From positions 432-64,431 of the forward strand of contig NZ_QULM01000003.1 of NCBI RefSeq assembly GCF_003482105.1: 64,000 nucleotides of DNA. The letters are read 5' to 3'. This document shows, one piece after another, positions 31,939 to 42,089 of this stretch. The first letter of the stretch is position 1, and each line of letters opens with the position of its first letter. The notes beneath the pieces were generated by a model. The model worked only from the letters and a program-made list of their open reading frames with translations. It did no database searches and had not been told where the DNA came from. Position numbers and translations under genes: made by a program. Source of the DNA: Coprococcus sp. OM04-5BH. Its GTDB lineage: Bacteria > Bacillota > Clostridia > Lachnospirales > Lachnospiraceae.

Positions 31939-34224
31939 ATGATTAACTTATTTGAACATGGTGCTTATCTTTTAAACGGTAAGGAACTTGTGGAAGATAA
32001 TGCAGACGCTGCAGCAATACTTTCATCCAAGCTCGGAAGTGCACCATCAAAGGAAGAAGCCTCAAAGAATACCATGGCATATGGAATCCTTGAGAAGCAT
32101 AATACTTCAGGCAATATGGAGAACCTTAAGATAAAGTTTGATAAGATGACTTCCCACGATATAACATTTGTAGGAATCATCCAGACAGCAAGAGCGTCAG
32201 GACTTAAGGAATTTCCTATTCCATATGTACTTACAAACTGTCACAACTCACTTTGTGCGGTAGGTGGAACCATCAATGAGGATGACCACATGTTTGGACT
32301 TTCCTGTGCCAAGAAATTCGGTGGTGTATATGTACCACCTCATCAGGCAGTAATACATCAGTACGCAAGAGAAATGCTTGCAGAGTGCGGAGCAATGATA
32401 CTTGGTTCTGATTCACATACACGTTATGGAGCCTTAGGTACAATGGCTATCGGTGAAGGCGGCGGAGAGCTGGCAAAGCAGCTTCTCTGTAAGACCTATG
32501 ATGTTGCAAGACCGGGCGTAGTAGCTATTTACCTTGACGGCGAGGTTGCCAGGGGCGTAGGTCCTCAGGATGTGGCTCTTGCCATAATCGGTGCAACATT
32601 TGGCTGTGGTTATGTTAAGAATAAGGTAATGGAGTTTGTGGGACCTGGTGTTGATAAGCTTTCGGCAGACTTCCGTATCGGTATAGACGTAATGACAACA
32701 GAGACCACATGTCTGTCATCAATCTGGAAGACTGATGAGAAGATCAAGGAGTGGTACGATGTTCACTACAGACCGGAAGCATATAAGGAAATGAATCCCG
32801 GTGACGTGGCATATTACGATGGCGTTGTATATGTAGATCTTTCAAAGATCAAGCCAATGATCGCCATGCCATTCCATCCAAGTAATACATACACTATCGA
32901 GGACGTAAATGCCAATCTTGCAGATGTTCTTGCAGATGTTGAGAAGAGAGCACTTGTAAGCCTTGACGGTAAGGTCGATTACTCATTAAAGGATAAGGTA
33001 AGAAACGGTAAGCTTTATGTAGATCAGGGTATCATCGCAGGCTGTGCCGGTGGTGGCTTTGAGAATATCTGTGAGGCTGCCGATATAATAAGAGGAAAGA
33101 GCATAGGTGATGATGAGTTCACATTATCAGTATACCCTGCTTCAACTCCTATATATATGGAGCTTGCTAAGAATGGTGTTCTTGCAGACCTCATTGAGAC
33201 AGGTGCCATTGTCAAGACTGCATTCTGTGGACCATGTTTCGGTGCAGGAGATACTCCGGCAAATAATGCATTTTCAATCAGACATTCAACACGTAACTTC
33301 CCTAACAGAGAGGGCTCAAAGATACAGAATGGTCAGATATCATCAGTTGCTCTTATGGACGCACGTTCTATTGCAGCAACAGCGGCAAATAAGGGATATC
33401 TTACACCTGCAACTGATCTTGATGTTGAGTACAAGGGACAGAAGTATTTCTTCGACAGAAATATCTACGACAGAAGAGTATATAACGGAGTAGGAAAGGC
33501 AGACCCAAGTGTAGAGATCAAGTTTGGTCCGAATATCAAGGACTGGCCTGAGATGGTTGCCCTTACAGACAATCTTGTCCTCAAGGTTGCGTCAGTTATA
33601 CATGACCCTGTAACCACAACAGACGAGCTTATCCCATCAGGTGAGACTTCATCATACAGATCAAATCCTCTTGGACTTGCAGAGTTCACCCTTTCAAGAA
33701 AGGATCCTGAATATGTAGGCCGTGCAAAGGCAGTTCAGGCAGTAGAGAAGGTGAGAGAGTCCGGTGAGTGCATGGGTAAGGCTTATCCATGGATGAAGGA
33801 TATCATGCACACTATCAAAGATAGATACCCTGATGTATGCGGATCAAATACAGGCGTAGGAAGCACAATATTCGCAGTTAAGCCGGGAGACGGTTCGGCC
33901 CGTGAGCAGGCTGCTTCATGCCAGAAGGTATTAGGCGGCTGGGCAAATATCGCCAAGGAGTACGCAACCAAGAGATATCGTTCAAACCTTATCAACTGGG
34001 GTATGCTTCCGTTTGTAATTGAGAAGGACTTTGATTTTGAAAATGATGACTGTATCTTCATTCCTGGCATTAGACAGGCAGTGATAAACAAGGATGAGGT
34101 TATCAAGGCATATGTGGTCAACAAGGATTTCGCAGAGCTTGAGCTTAAGCTTGGTTCTCTCACAGACGACGAGAGACAGATAATCGTTGACGGATGTCTC
34201 ATCAACTACTACAAGCACAACTAA
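31939..34224 (+). CDS. aconitase-superfamily hydratase (YbhJ-like)
   Basis: 761 residues from ATG 31939 with TAGGAGG 9 nt upstream (the frame opens at a TTG 21 nt earlier). Aconitase-type motifs: [41 protein letters not shown], and cluster cysteines in AGCAGGG and [12 protein letters not shown]; the C-terminal swivel part is present. This is the divergent group of E. coli YbhJ-like putative hydratases rather than canonical AcnA/B. Substrate unknown. Its isolation from citrate or leucine genes gives no pathway hint. Confidence 0.85.
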   Translation: MINLFEHGAYLLNGKELVEDNADAAAILSSKLGSAPSKEEASKNTMAYGILEKHNTSGNMENLKIKFDKMTSHDITFVGIIQTARASGLKEFPIPYVLTNCHNSLCAVGGTINEDDHMFGLSCAKKFGGVYVPPHQAVIHQYAREMLAECGAMILGSDSHTRYGALGTMAIGEGGGELAKQLLCKTYDVARPGVVAIYLDGEVARGVGPQDVALAIIGATFGCGYVKNKVMEFVGPGVDKLSADFRIGIDVMTTETTCLSSIWKTDEKIKEWYDVHYRPEAYKEMNPGDVAYYDGVVYVDLSKIKPMIAMPFHPSNTYTIEDVNANLADVLADVEKRALVSLDGKVDYSLKDKVRNGKLYVDQGIIAGCAGGGFENICEAADIIRGKSIGDDEFTLSVYPASTPIYMELAKNGVLADLIETGAIVKTAFCGPCFGAGDTPANNAFSIRHSTRNFPNREGSKIQNGQISSVALMDARSIAATAANKGYLTPATDLDVEYKGQKYFFDRNIYDRRVYNGVGKADPSVEIKFGPNIKDWPEMVALTDNLVLKVASVIHDPVTTTDELIPSGETSSYRSNPLGLAEFTLSRKDPEYVGRAKAVQAVEKVRESGECMGKAYPWMKDIMHTIKDRYPDVCGSNTGVGSTIFAVKPGDGSAREQAASCQKVLGGWANIAKEYATKRYRSNLINWGMLPFVIEKDFDFENDDCIFIPGIRQAVINKDEVIKAYVVNKDFAELELKLGSLTDDERQIIVDGCLINYYKHN

Positions 34225-34247
34225 AACATAATATAAAAGATGATCTA

Positions 34248-34300
34248 TCAGCCCATTTGGAATTTTGAAAATTGAATTTTAAATGGGCTGAAATTAGATT
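34248..34300 (+). terminator. probable terminator after the hydratase gene
   Basis: CAGCCCATTT (34250-34259) pairs with AAATGGGCTG (34277-34286), with inner AATTTT/AAAATT arms. The tail is only moderately T-rich. Confidence 0.5.
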
Positions 34301-34304
34301 ATTG

Positions 34305-34455
34305 TAATGATGTCGGAGACATCGTTACGCTGCAGCAACCCTTGCCGTAGGAAGCACCAAGTGTCGAAGACACATTTAGAATGGTGCTGACGACTTGCCG
34401 CCGAGTGTAAACGAGGGGGCGTTACCAAACAGGCAATTTCAATGGTTGCTGCTCC
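34305..34455 (+). other. structured intergenic element D
   Basis: Gene-free. Hairpin GATGTC-GGA-GACATC, then an outer 9-bp stem GCAGCAACC (34332-34340) with GGTTGCTGC (34444-34452). Inside: GCACC (34354-34358) with GGTGC (34383-34387) enclosing GTGTC-GAA-GACAC (34361-34373) and the joint ATTTAGAAT. About 70 nt of it is nearly identical to the element at 39655. Confidence 0.65.
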
Positions 34456-34508
34456 AATACCCAAGCGGGGCATAGGATTAAGAATATGATGTAAGAAGGG
34501 GGCGTAGA

Positions 34509-36164
34509 ATGAAAGCGGTATGTAAAACCTGTGGCAAGAAATTTGATCCGGATAAGACGGATTTTCTCTGCCCGAAATGCGGTGCCTGGTATATAACAGG
34601 AAATCATTACGACATTGGAAATGAAAACAACCAGGGCACTATCTATGATTGTGATGACTGTGATCATGAGAACAAGATGGCGTCTAAAGAACCAAAGTGT
34701 CATGACACATTTTCAGGAGACGGCGGCCAGACCTGGGATAGTAACGGAAGTGACAGCACAGACCGGACATTCAACAGTTCTGCCAATAGTGGCACAGGTC
34801 AAACATGGGGCGGCAACGGAAGCAATGGCACCAGCCGGACTTGGAGCACCACCGGCGACAATGGCAGCAAAAAAGTCATCGTCGGTCCGAATGGAGACAT
34901 GACCAAAGCGGCAAAGAAGATGATCGGACTGGCAGCTGTGATAATAATAATCGTCAGCATAGGAATTGTTGCGGTATCTGTTTTTATGGCAATGACCGGA
35001 GATTATGATGATGAGTATTATGATAACGAATATTACGATGACGGATATTACGGCGATGAAAACCATGACGATGGGTACTATGGCTCTGATGATGAAGATA
35101 TAGTATCAGATGACCATATGGAAGGCGATGGATTTGGCAGTAACGATTACGTTGACTCTGATTACATTGATTCCGATTACTATGACTCCGTAAATGTATA
35201 TGACAAGGGCAGTGATCTTAATGTTATGGACTATTCCTACGGAGAGGCTATAGCCGGACTTAATGGTGATATGGGCATCCTTTTGACCGTAGATGAGCCG
35301 GTGATTGTTGATTCAGGGAATCTTGATATCCCTGAAGGGTGTATACTTTACAGGGTTCATTATAGTTATATTTATCCAAGTGGATACAATTCTGATTCTG
35401 ATTATGGTTATGGGGATTCTGTGGGTGTACCGGAGCTTTATATGTATACAAAGTCGGGAACCTTTCTCAAACCTCTTGATGCGGTGGAAAGACTTGAATT
35501 GTTTTCCTATGATCAGGACAAATATGTGGAGATTGGTGACAGTAGAAGTGGCATATATGCAGGAGATGGAAATTTGTTTTTTATTACCACAAATGTAGAT
35601 TATGATTACCTTGTGGTGTACGATATGGTGGATGAAACGGAAACTGAAAATCAGACTGAAGAAATGATATGTCTGGTGGGCAGTCCTCTTCAGGAGATGG
35701 AGTGGCCAGGTATACCGGAGAATGCTTCCAATACATCAGGATTTATGTTTGATTTGTACAGTCTTCCATACATTGAGAAGATAGAGCCGGGTACTGTAGT
35801 GGATCTGCCTGTATACAAGGATTTTGACCTGACAGAGTATGCCGCTGACAATGATCTGCCGGATGTAGATGAGTATGACTGCTATGTGGTAGGAATGAAT
35901 TGGGTGAACTATACAGACAGGACTCTGAGTTTCCCTTACATCACCGGTATAAATTTTGACTCCGGAGACGGTGTGAGTGTAAGCCAGATAAAGTACTACG
36001 AAAATGAAGATCAGTATATCCCACCTGCTTCCGTGGCTGCAAGATACTATCTGGTATTCATGCCGAAGGACGCAGAGCCAACGCTGACAGTAATCTTCTA
36101 TAATAGTAAGGCGGACGATTTGAGTATAAGCTTAATGAATGAGCATACCTTCACTCTTAAGTAA
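34509..36164 (+). CDS. zinc-ribbon membrane protein with Asp/Tyr-rich stretch
   Basis: 551 residues. N-terminal zinc ribbon CKTCGKKF...CPKCG (C5, C8, C23, C26), a second CDDCD pair, a Gly/Ser/Asn/Thr linker with TWGGNGSN-type repeats, one membrane segment (about 137-161), then a highly acidic Y/D repeat stretch (about 165-235: DYDDEYYDNEYYDDG-like) and a globular C-terminal part of ~300 residues with aromatic-rich strands and no family I recognise. Topology suggests a cytosolic zinc finger and an external domain. GGGGGC ribosome site is weak. Confidence 0.7.
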   Translation: MKAVCKTCGKKFDPDKTDFLCPKCGAWYITGNHYDIGNENNQGTIYDCDDCDHENKMASKEPKCHDTFSGDGGQTWDSNGSDSTDRTFNSSANSGTGQTWGGNGSNGTSRTWSTTGDNGSKKVIVGPNGDMTKAAKKMIGLAAVIIIIVSIGIVAVSVFMAMTGDYDDEYYDNEYYDDGYYGDENHDDGYYGSDDEDIVSDDHMEGDGFGSNDYVDSDYIDSDYYDSVNVYDKGSDLNVMDYSYGEAIAGLNGDMGILLTVDEPVIVDSGNLDIPEGCILYRVHYSYIYPSGYNSDSDYGYGDSVGVPELYMYTKSGTFLKPLDAVERLELFSYDQDKYVEIGDSRSGIYAGDGNLFFITTNVDYDYLVVYDMVDETETENQTEEMICLVGSPLQEMEWPGIPENASNTSGFMFDLYSLPYIEKIEPGTVVDLPVYKDFDLTEYAADNDLPDVDEYDCYVVGMNWVNYTDRTLSFPYITGINFDSGDGVSVSQIKYYENEDQYIPPASVAARYYLVFMPKDAEPTLTVIFYNSKADDLSISLMNEHTFTLK

Positions 36165-36181
36165 AAAAGAAGAAGCAAAAG

Positions 36182-36240
36182 AAAATCCCGGGTGGCGGAG
36201 GACATACGAATATGTCATAACCGCTACACGGGATTTTTCA
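36182..36240 (+). terminator. Rho-independent terminator
   Basis: AAAATCCCG (36182-36190) with CGGGATTTTT (36229-36238), a middle GGCGG/CCGC arm and a CATA/TATG tip. Confidence 0.75.
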
Positions 36241-36372
36241 AATATACTTTTAAAATCAATTCAAACAGGATCAATAATATCAAATTACAAGTATAAATCA
36301 TCGACATTAGGTCATTCATATCAAACGATTAATATCAATGCCTGTGTCGGTTTTATGATCGTTAGATCTCTG

Positions 36373-37308
36373 TTAGTTATCCTTCTTGGCAACCTCAACA
36401 AGTGATGAAGCAAGACCTGCGATTCCCTGTATTTCTGATGGAATGATGATCTTTGTTGACTTGCCGTCTGCAGCCTTGGCAAATGCTTCAAGACTCTTGA
36501 TGGTAAGGACCTGATTAGAAGGTGACGATTCATTTAATGCTCTGATACCATCAGCGTTAGCCTGCTGTACTGCAAGTATAGCCTGGGCCTGACCTTCGGC
36601 TTCCTTAATAGTTGCTTCCTTCTTAGCTTCTGCACGAAGTATCTGTGATTCCTTCTCGGCCTCAGCCTCAAGGATAAGTGACTGCTTATTACCTTCTGCA
36701 ATAAGGATCTTTGACTTCTTCTCACCTTCTGCACGGAGGATCTGCTCACGTCTTTCACGCTCTGCTTTCATCTGCTTCTCCATTGCATCCTGAATGGCAG
36801 CAGGTGGAATGATGTTCTTTAACTCAACACGGTTTACCTTTATTCCCCAAGGATCAGTAGCCTCGTCAAGAGTAGATCTCATTTTGGTGTTGATCGTCTC
36901 TCTCGATGTAAGCGTCTGGTCAAGCTCAAGATCACCGATGATGTTACGAAGAGTAGTAGCCGTAAGATTTTCTATAGCCATGATAGGATTTTCAACACCA
37001 TAGCAGAAAAGCTTAGGGTCTGTGATCTGGAAGAATACGACTGTATCAATTCGCATTGTAACGTTATCCTTTGTGATAACCGGCTGTGGAGCGAAGTCAA
37101 CAACCTGCTCCTTTAAGGTTACCCTTCTGGCAACCTTGTCGATAATAGGTGCTTTCATGTGAAGACCAACTGACCATGTACCATTATAGGTGCCAAGTCT
37201 TTCTATTACGTATGCATGTGCCTGTGGCACGATTTTGATTGTACTGAGAATGATTACTATTACTACAAATACGAGAATGGTTAGAATAACTCCGATAGCT
37301 CCGTCCAT
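36373..37308 (-). CDS. SPFH/stomatin (band 7) membrane protein, QmcA-like
   Basis: 311 residues. N-terminal membrane anchor (about 5-26), band-7 domain (about 28-190: VPQAHAYVIERLGTYNGTW, FFQITDPKLFCYGVENP), then an Ala/Glu/Lys coiled coil (about 190-260) and a short tail. These proteins form oligomeric scaffolds in the membrane and often bind FtsH-type proteases. Cotranscribed with an NfeD-like gene immediately upstream, the usual STOPP/NfeD pairing. Confidence 0.92.
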   Translation of the reverse strand: MDGAIGVILTILVFVVIVIILSTIKIVPQAHAYVIERLGTYNGTWSVGLHMKAPIIDKVARRVTLKEQVVDFAPQPVITKDNVTMRIDTVVFFQITDPKLFCYGVENPIMAIENLTATTLRNIIGDLELDQTLTSRETINTKMRSTLDEATDPWGIKVNRVELKNIIPPAAIQDAMEKQMKAERERREQILRAEGEKKSKILIAEGNKQSLILEAEAEKESQILRAEAKKEATIKEAEGQAQAILAVQQANADGIRALNESSPSNQVLTIKSLEAFAKAADGKSTKIIIPSEIQGIAGLASSLVEVAKKDN

Positions 37309-37370
37309 TTTAAATACCTCCTAAGTTTAAAACTAAATCTTTTTTTGTATAAATTACTAATGGGTTAAAA

Positions 37371-37808
37371 TCAGTTTCCTTTTCTGACTATAGCCTTCAC
37401 ACCGGAAATGGCTGTGATTTCAACCTCAGTTCCCATTGGTATGGGTTCGTCATCAACTGAACGGGCCGTCCATTCCAGACCATTAATTTTTATCTGCCCC
37501 TTTGAATTTACGTTATCAATGTCGGCAGTGACCAGTGCTTTTTTGCCTATCAACCCGTCTATATTGGTTTTTGCCAGCTTTTTCTGGTTAAGGAATCTCC
37601 TGGCAAATGGTCTTGTTACTGCAAGCAGTACAAGCGATGTAATGGCGAATACAAGAATCTGGATAGTATAATCCACCTTGAACAGGGAAAGTATTCCTGC
37701 AATCAGTGCACCGCCGGCAAACCATATTGATGTAAGACCAAGAGTCATAATTTCTGCTATAGTACAGAATATAAATATTGCAGACCAGAAAATGAGTTGA
37801 GCTAACAT
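37371..37808 (-). CDS. NfeD-like membrane protein
   Basis: 145 residues from ATG 37808 (AAAGGGGGTG upstream; a GTG lies 9 nt earlier). Three membrane segments in the first ~75 residues, then an OB-fold NfeD domain (about 80-145: IDGLIGKKALVTADI...GLEWTARS). Partner of the stomatin-like protein encoded 62 nt downstream. No serine-protease domain, so this is the short NfeD type. Confidence 0.9.
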   Translation of the reverse strand: MLAQLIFWSAIFIFCTIAEIMTLGLTSIWFAGGALIAGILSLFKVDYTIQILVFAITSLVLLAVTRPFARRFLNQKKLAKTNIDGLIGKKALVTADIDNVNSKGQIKINGLEWTARSVDDEPIPMGTEVEITAISGVKAIVRKGN

Positions 37809-38085
37809 AATAAACACCCCCTTTGTAAATGTCAGTTTATCTGCAATGCAGATTTAAAATTGCAACTCATGGCTATATTTTACTATGTAATATATATATG
37901 TACAATGATTTTTTGTGAAACGAAAAAATGCTTTAAAGGGTAAATACAGCACTTTAAAAATTCCGGCAGCCCAACACAGAAGCATTGTATCCTGTTAATA
38001 TAAATTCTATGTAATGATCAGTTGAAAAAGGGATAAAGACATGTCATTTCTTAAAAATAAATAATATAAAATTGACAGTTCACTA

Positions 38086-38114
38086 TTGCTATAAAAATAA
38101 AATAATATTATAAT
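38086..38114 (+). promoter_or_regulatory. promoter upstream of the AI-2E-family gene
   Basis: TTGCTA (38086-38091), 17-nt spacer, TATAAT (38109-38114). The rest of the 370-bp gap (37809-38180) is A/T-rich with no gene seen. Confidence 0.5.
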
Positions 38115-38180
38115 TCCTGTGTATACAGAGACGAAAATTAGAGAGAAACATAAAAGTATTTTAGTTGTGGGAGTGAAAAG

Positions 38181-39608
38181 ATGTCAGAAGAAAGAAAAAA
38201 GAGGATATTCAGGGTGGCATTTACTGTTCTTGGAATCATAGTTGCTGCACTTGTTATTAACAAATTGCTGGATTCCTGGACGGGAGTAAAGGCGGTCGGA
38301 AGTAAGATCACCAGTGCTGCTGCACCTATAATAGTGGGTGCGGTTATTGCTTTTTTGATGAATCCTGTACTGGTGTTTTTTGACAGGTTGTTTCTTACTT
38401 TGTTTGAGGACAGACTCATAAAAACAAGAAAGAAAGCTAAGAAAGCTTCAAGGACATGTTCTGTAATAATTACTGTAATACTATTCCTGGGTATAATAGC
38501 TGGACTTCTGTGGATGGTTATCCCACAGTTATATGAGAGTATAAAATTACTTATCAGTAACATGGATACATACTATGACAACATAATGAAAAATATTGAT
38601 ATGTTGTACGCCAAGTTCAAAAAAACGAATATACCTGAGAGTGATCTTAAGAAGGTCGTAAATACCGTATATGGGAAGATGAATACCTGGATAAACAAAG
38701 ATTTTCTTCCGAATCTTGATCAGATAGCACTTAAGCTTGGAACGGGACTTATGGGCGGTCTTAAGTTCGTGTACAACTTCTTCCTTGGAATAATTGCTTC
38801 TATATATATTATGTTCAACAAAGAATATCTTTCCACAAGAATGAAGAAGATCATTTATGCAACCTTCAGTGTTAAGAAAGCAAATCTTGTTATGGACGGC
38901 GTTGAGTGTACAAGCAGGATATTCAGCCAGTTTATCGGCGGCAAGATTCTGGATTCCATAATAATAGGACTTATAACATTTATTGTCACTACTATCGTGA
39001 AGATACCTTATGCACTTCTGGTCAGTGCCATAGTCGGAGTTACAAATGTAATTCCGTTCTTCGGTCCGATCATAGGTGCGGTACCTTGTGTGATCATAGT
39101 GCTGATTGCGGATCCTATCATGAGTGTCATCCTTCTGCTCATCATTCTTATAATCCAGCAGTTTGACGGAAATGTACTGGGACCTAAGATCTTAGGCGAT
39201 GTTACGGGACTCTCAAGCTTCTGGGTACTCACATCGGTTGTTGTGGGTGGCGGATTATTTGGCTTTTATGGAATGCTGCTTGGTGTTCCTGTATTTGCCT
39301 GCTGTTACATGTACATAAACAGGGTGTGTACCGGTAAGCTTATGGAGAAGACAAATGTGTATAATACCGCAGACTTTGATAATCTTAAGAGAATCGATGA
39401 AGCTACCGGCAATGGAATATATATGACAGAGGATGAGCTTGATATAAGGTTTAAGAAGAAAACTCCTGAAGAAAAGGCAGCCATAAAGCTTGCTAAGGAA
39501 GAAAAGAAAAAGTCGTCTGTGGCAGGTAAGATCAAGAATCAGATCCACAAGATGGAAGCGCATCATGAGGCTAAGAAAGCCGTAGAGCATAAAGAAAAAG
39601 AAAATTAA
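38181..39608 (+). CDS. AI-2E-family (PerM/TqsA-type) membrane transporter
   Basis: 475 residues. Two early membrane segments (about 12-55), a segment near 88-110, a ~90-residue soluble insert, and a C-terminal bundle of four to five segments with the family hallmark VVTNVIPFFGPIIGAVP-like sequence (seen as VGVTNVIPFFGPIIGAVP) and QFDGNVLGPKILG. The last ~70 residues form a Lys/Glu-rich cytosolic tail. Family members export small molecules or sodium; the substrate cannot be told. Confidence 0.9.
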   Translation: MSEERKKRIFRVAFTVLGIIVAALVINKLLDSWTGVKAVGSKITSAAAPIIVGAVIAFLMNPVLVFFDRLFLTLFEDRLIKTRKKAKKASRTCSVIITVILFLGIIAGLLWMVIPQLYESIKLLISNMDTYYDNIMKNIDMLYAKFKKTNIPESDLKKVVNTVYGKMNTWINKDFLPNLDQIALKLGTGLMGGLKFVYNFFLGIIASIYIMFNKEYLSTRMKKIIYATFSVKKANLVMDGVECTSRIFSQFIGGKILDSIIIGLITFIVTTIVKIPYALLVSAIVGVTNVIPFFGPIIGAVPCVIIVLIADPIMSVILLLIILIIQQFDGNVLGPKILGDVTGLSSFWVLTSVVVGGGLFGFYGMLLGVPVFACCYMYINRVCTGKLMEKTNVYNTADFDNLKRIDEATGNGIYMTEDELDIRFKKKTPEEKAAIKLAKEEKKKSSVAGKIKNQIHKMEAHHEAKKAVEHKEKEN

Positions 39609-39610
39609 TA

Positions 39611-39650
39611 GAAAAGGTGGGGCTGTTTTATCAGACCCACCTCTTTTTCT
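39611..39650 (+). terminator. Rho-independent terminator
   Basis: GGTGGG (39616-39621) with CCCACC (39636-39641), flanked by GAAAA and CTCTTTTTCT which extend the pairing. Confidence 0.75.
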
Positions 39651-39654
39651 GTAA

Positions 39655-39740
39655 GGATGTCTTTAACATCGTTACATCGCAGCAAGCCTTGCCGTAGGAA
39701 GTACCAAGTGCCGAAGACACATTTAGAATAGTTGCTGTTC
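39655..39740 (+). other. structured intergenic element E
   Basis: Second copy of the element at 34305: GATGTCTTTAACATC hairpin, CAGCAA (39680-39685) pairing with TTGCTG (39732-39737), GCCTTGCCGTAGGAAG, GTGCCGAAGACAC hairpin and ATTTAGAAT. The inner GGTGC closing strand is changed to AGTTG, so this copy is shorter. Confidence 0.6.
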
Positions 39741-39765
39741 CATTTAATTGATCATGCCGAATGAT

Positions 39766-39951
39766 TTACACAAATTTGTTAAGGCTGCTGTCGTATTCAT
39801 AATCTATCTTGGACAGTGCGGATGAGATATCCTCGGGCTTAACATTAAAATTTTCACAGAAGGCTTCCAGTGAAGGGAAGTCGTCCCTCAGCTTGGTATT
39901 TACAAAGCTTAGCAGTATCATAGGATCTTTGGGAAGGTCTTTATAGTTCAT
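39766..39951 (-). CDS. DUF4250 domain protein
   Basis: 61 residues: MNYKDLPKDPMILLSFVNTK...LEAFCENFNVKPEDISSALSKIDYEYD. This matches the small DUF4250 family, widespread in Lachnospiraceae and Bacteroidetes and of unknown function. GGAG ribosome site precedes the ATG. Single gene between convergent and divergent neighbours. Confidence 0.88.
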   Translation of the reverse strand: MNYKDLPKDPMILLSFVNTKLRDDFPSLEAFCENFNVKPEDISSALSKIDYEYDSSLNKFV

Positions 39952-40207
39952 GTTTTTCTCCTTTATAACTTTATTTTATGGTATCATGCATAAATCAGAT
40001 ATGGCAGGAAATACATTAATAAAAATATACACTTGAAGTATTTTCATATATGTGTGATAATTCCAACTGCATGTGTTATGCTGATACATATAATATATTT
40101 TTCAATGTAGCATAATACATATATACCATTTAATTGGTCTGATGTTAAGGGGAAAGATGTGCTTCGGGGATTATTTCAGAATTAATTGTTGGCAGGAGAC
40201 ATGTGTA

Positions 40208-41854
40208 ATGAGCGATAATACATCAAAAAATAAAGAGAGGCGGGCGTCAGGCTTTGCAGCCCAGGCGGCAATCCTTGCGGGAGCAGGAATTGTATCAAGG
40301 ATAATCGGAGTACTGTATCGTTCCCCATTGTTCCATATAATAGGAGATGAAGGAAATGGTTATTATGGATCCGCGTATGCAATATATGCCATGATCCTTA
40401 TGGTATCAACATATAGTATTCCTACGGCAGTTTCCAAGATCATATCCGGCAAGCTTGCCATGAAGGAATACAAGAGTGCAAGACAGGTATTTAAGTGCTC
40501 ACTGGTTTATGTGGCTGTAGTGGGAGCCGTTGCGGCGGGACTCACATATATATTTGCACCGGTGCTTGTTAAAGAACAGCCCAATGCACTGCCTTGTATG
40601 AAATTATTTGCACCTACCATATTCCTTGCGGGATTTCTCGGAGTATACAGAGGATATCTTCAGGCGTACAACACCATGGTGCCCACCTCCATATCCCAGA
40701 TTATAGAGCAGTTGGTAAATGCTGTTGTCAGCGTGGTAGCAGCGTATTTCTTTTCACTTCCATTCACAAAGGGAACCACAGAATACGCCATGCATGGCGC
40801 GCAGGGCTCAGCATTGGGAACCGGAATGGGAGTTGTGGCAGGTCTTATCTTTATTCTTATTGCTTATGGCAGCAGGAGAAAAGAGATAATGAAGACTGTG
40901 GAGATGGACACAAAGCATGAGGAGGAGTCATATACACGTCTGCTCAAACAGATATTCTTCATTGTTACACCTATAATAATCGCCTCATTTGTCTACAACA
41001 TAACAACAACTGTAGATATGAAGATTTTCTACGGAATATTGAACACCAAGCATGTGGATACTGTTTACTCTGCAAATATGTACGGAATCTTCTCAGGTCA
41101 GTACACTGTGCTGATAAATCTTCCGGTATCTATTGCGTCGGCAGTAGGCACGGCACTTATACCAAGTATTTCTGCGGAATATACAAAGGGAGATAAGAAG
41201 AGTGCGGAAAAGGTATTCAATCAGTCCTTAAGTATGACAATGCTTGTGACTATACCTTGCGCAGTCGGTATGGCAGTGCTGGCAGAACCGGTGGTACAGC
41301 TGCTGTTTCGTGGGGCCACAAAGACTGCGTCCAGTGCTCTGACTGCAGGTGCAATAGCAGTGGTATTTTATGCAATGTCAACTGTGACCAACAGTGTTCT
41401 TCAGGGAATAGGTAAGGTTATGGCGCCGGTTATCAATTCAGCATTTGCACTGGTGATACACATAATAATCCTTGTGCCTATATTGTTTGCAACGGAGCTT
41501 AACATATATGCACTGGTCATCGGAACAGTGGTATATTCATTTATAATGTGTGTGTTAAACGGCATTTCAGTGAAGAAATCCATCGGAGCTACCATGGATG
41601 TGAAGAAGATATTCGTGGCACCTGCCATAGCTTCGCTGTTCATGGGAATTGCAGCCTGGGGCAGCTACCAGCTTATATACAGGATCGTACACATTAATTC
41701 GGTATCCCTGATCATTGCGGTGATCATTGCCATTGTATTCTACTTTATGTGCATACTTGGACTTGGAGTGTATAAGGAGGACGACCTCTTAAGACTTCCA
41801 AAGGGAAATCTTGTGGTTAAGCTTGCGAAGAAGCTCCATATGTTAAGAGACTAA
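40208..41854 (+). CDS. MurJ/SpoVB-type lipid flippase (MOP superfamily)
   Basis: 548 residues from ATG 40208 with CAGGAG about 11 nt upstream; an upstream ATG at 40142 has weaker context. About fourteen membrane segments. N-terminal AAILAGAGIVSRIIGVLYRSP and later PTAVSKIISGKLA are typical of the SpoVB/polysaccharide-flippase branch of the MOP family that moves lipid-linked glycans (lipid II or polymer units) across the membrane. Ends in a conserved VYKEDDLLRLPKG tail common in Clostridia homologues. Terminator follows. Confidence 0.88.
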   Translation: MSDNTSKNKERRASGFAAQAAILAGAGIVSRIIGVLYRSPLFHIIGDEGNGYYGSAYAIYAMILMVSTYSIPTAVSKIISGKLAMKEYKSARQVFKCSLVYVAVVGAVAAGLTYIFAPVLVKEQPNALPCMKLFAPTIFLAGFLGVYRGYLQAYNTMVPTSISQIIEQLVNAVVSVVAAYFFSLPFTKGTTEYAMHGAQGSALGTGMGVVAGLIFILIAYGSRRKEIMKTVEMDTKHEEESYTRLLKQIFFIVTPIIIASFVYNITTTVDMKIFYGILNTKHVDTVYSANMYGIFSGQYTVLINLPVSIASAVGTALIPSISAEYTKGDKKSAEKVFNQSLSMTMLVTIPCAVGMAVLAEPVVQLLFRGATKTASSALTAGAIAVVFYAMSTVTNSVLQGIGKVMAPVINSAFALVIHIIILVPILFATELNIYALVIGTVVYSFIMCVLNGISVKKSIGATMDVKKIFVAPAIASLFMGIAAWGSYQLIYRIVHINSVSLIIAVIIAIVFYFMCILGLGVYKEDDLLRLPKGNLVVKLAKKLHMLRD

Positions 41855-41868
41855 GAATAGCGGGGAAT

Positions 41869-41900
41869 AAAAAGAAGGACGAACGTCCTTCTTTTTATTT
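41869..41900 (+). terminator. Rho-independent terminator
   Basis: AAAAAGAAGGAC (41869-41880), tetraloop GAAC, GTCCTTCTTTTT (41885-41896): perfect 12-bp stem with T-run. Confidence 0.92.
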
Positions 41901-42089
41901 TGTTATGGTAACGAGAATGCTGCAGCATGGCTGCAGGTTTGAATTTGGCGACTGCTTATCAGCAGATAAAACTCACAAAGCGTGTTTTGTTGCTACCCAA
42001 ATGCAGAAAAGCATAGTAAAATAAAGATTTAGGAAGACTTGCAATATAAACGGCTGATGAACGTATAAAGATAAAAGGAAATTAAACCT

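Noticed and set aside
34713..35066. Antisense open frame within the zinc-ribbon gene
   Set aside because: Mirror of a low-complexity GAT/TAT-rich coding stretch; Ile/Val-rich translation and no ribosome site.
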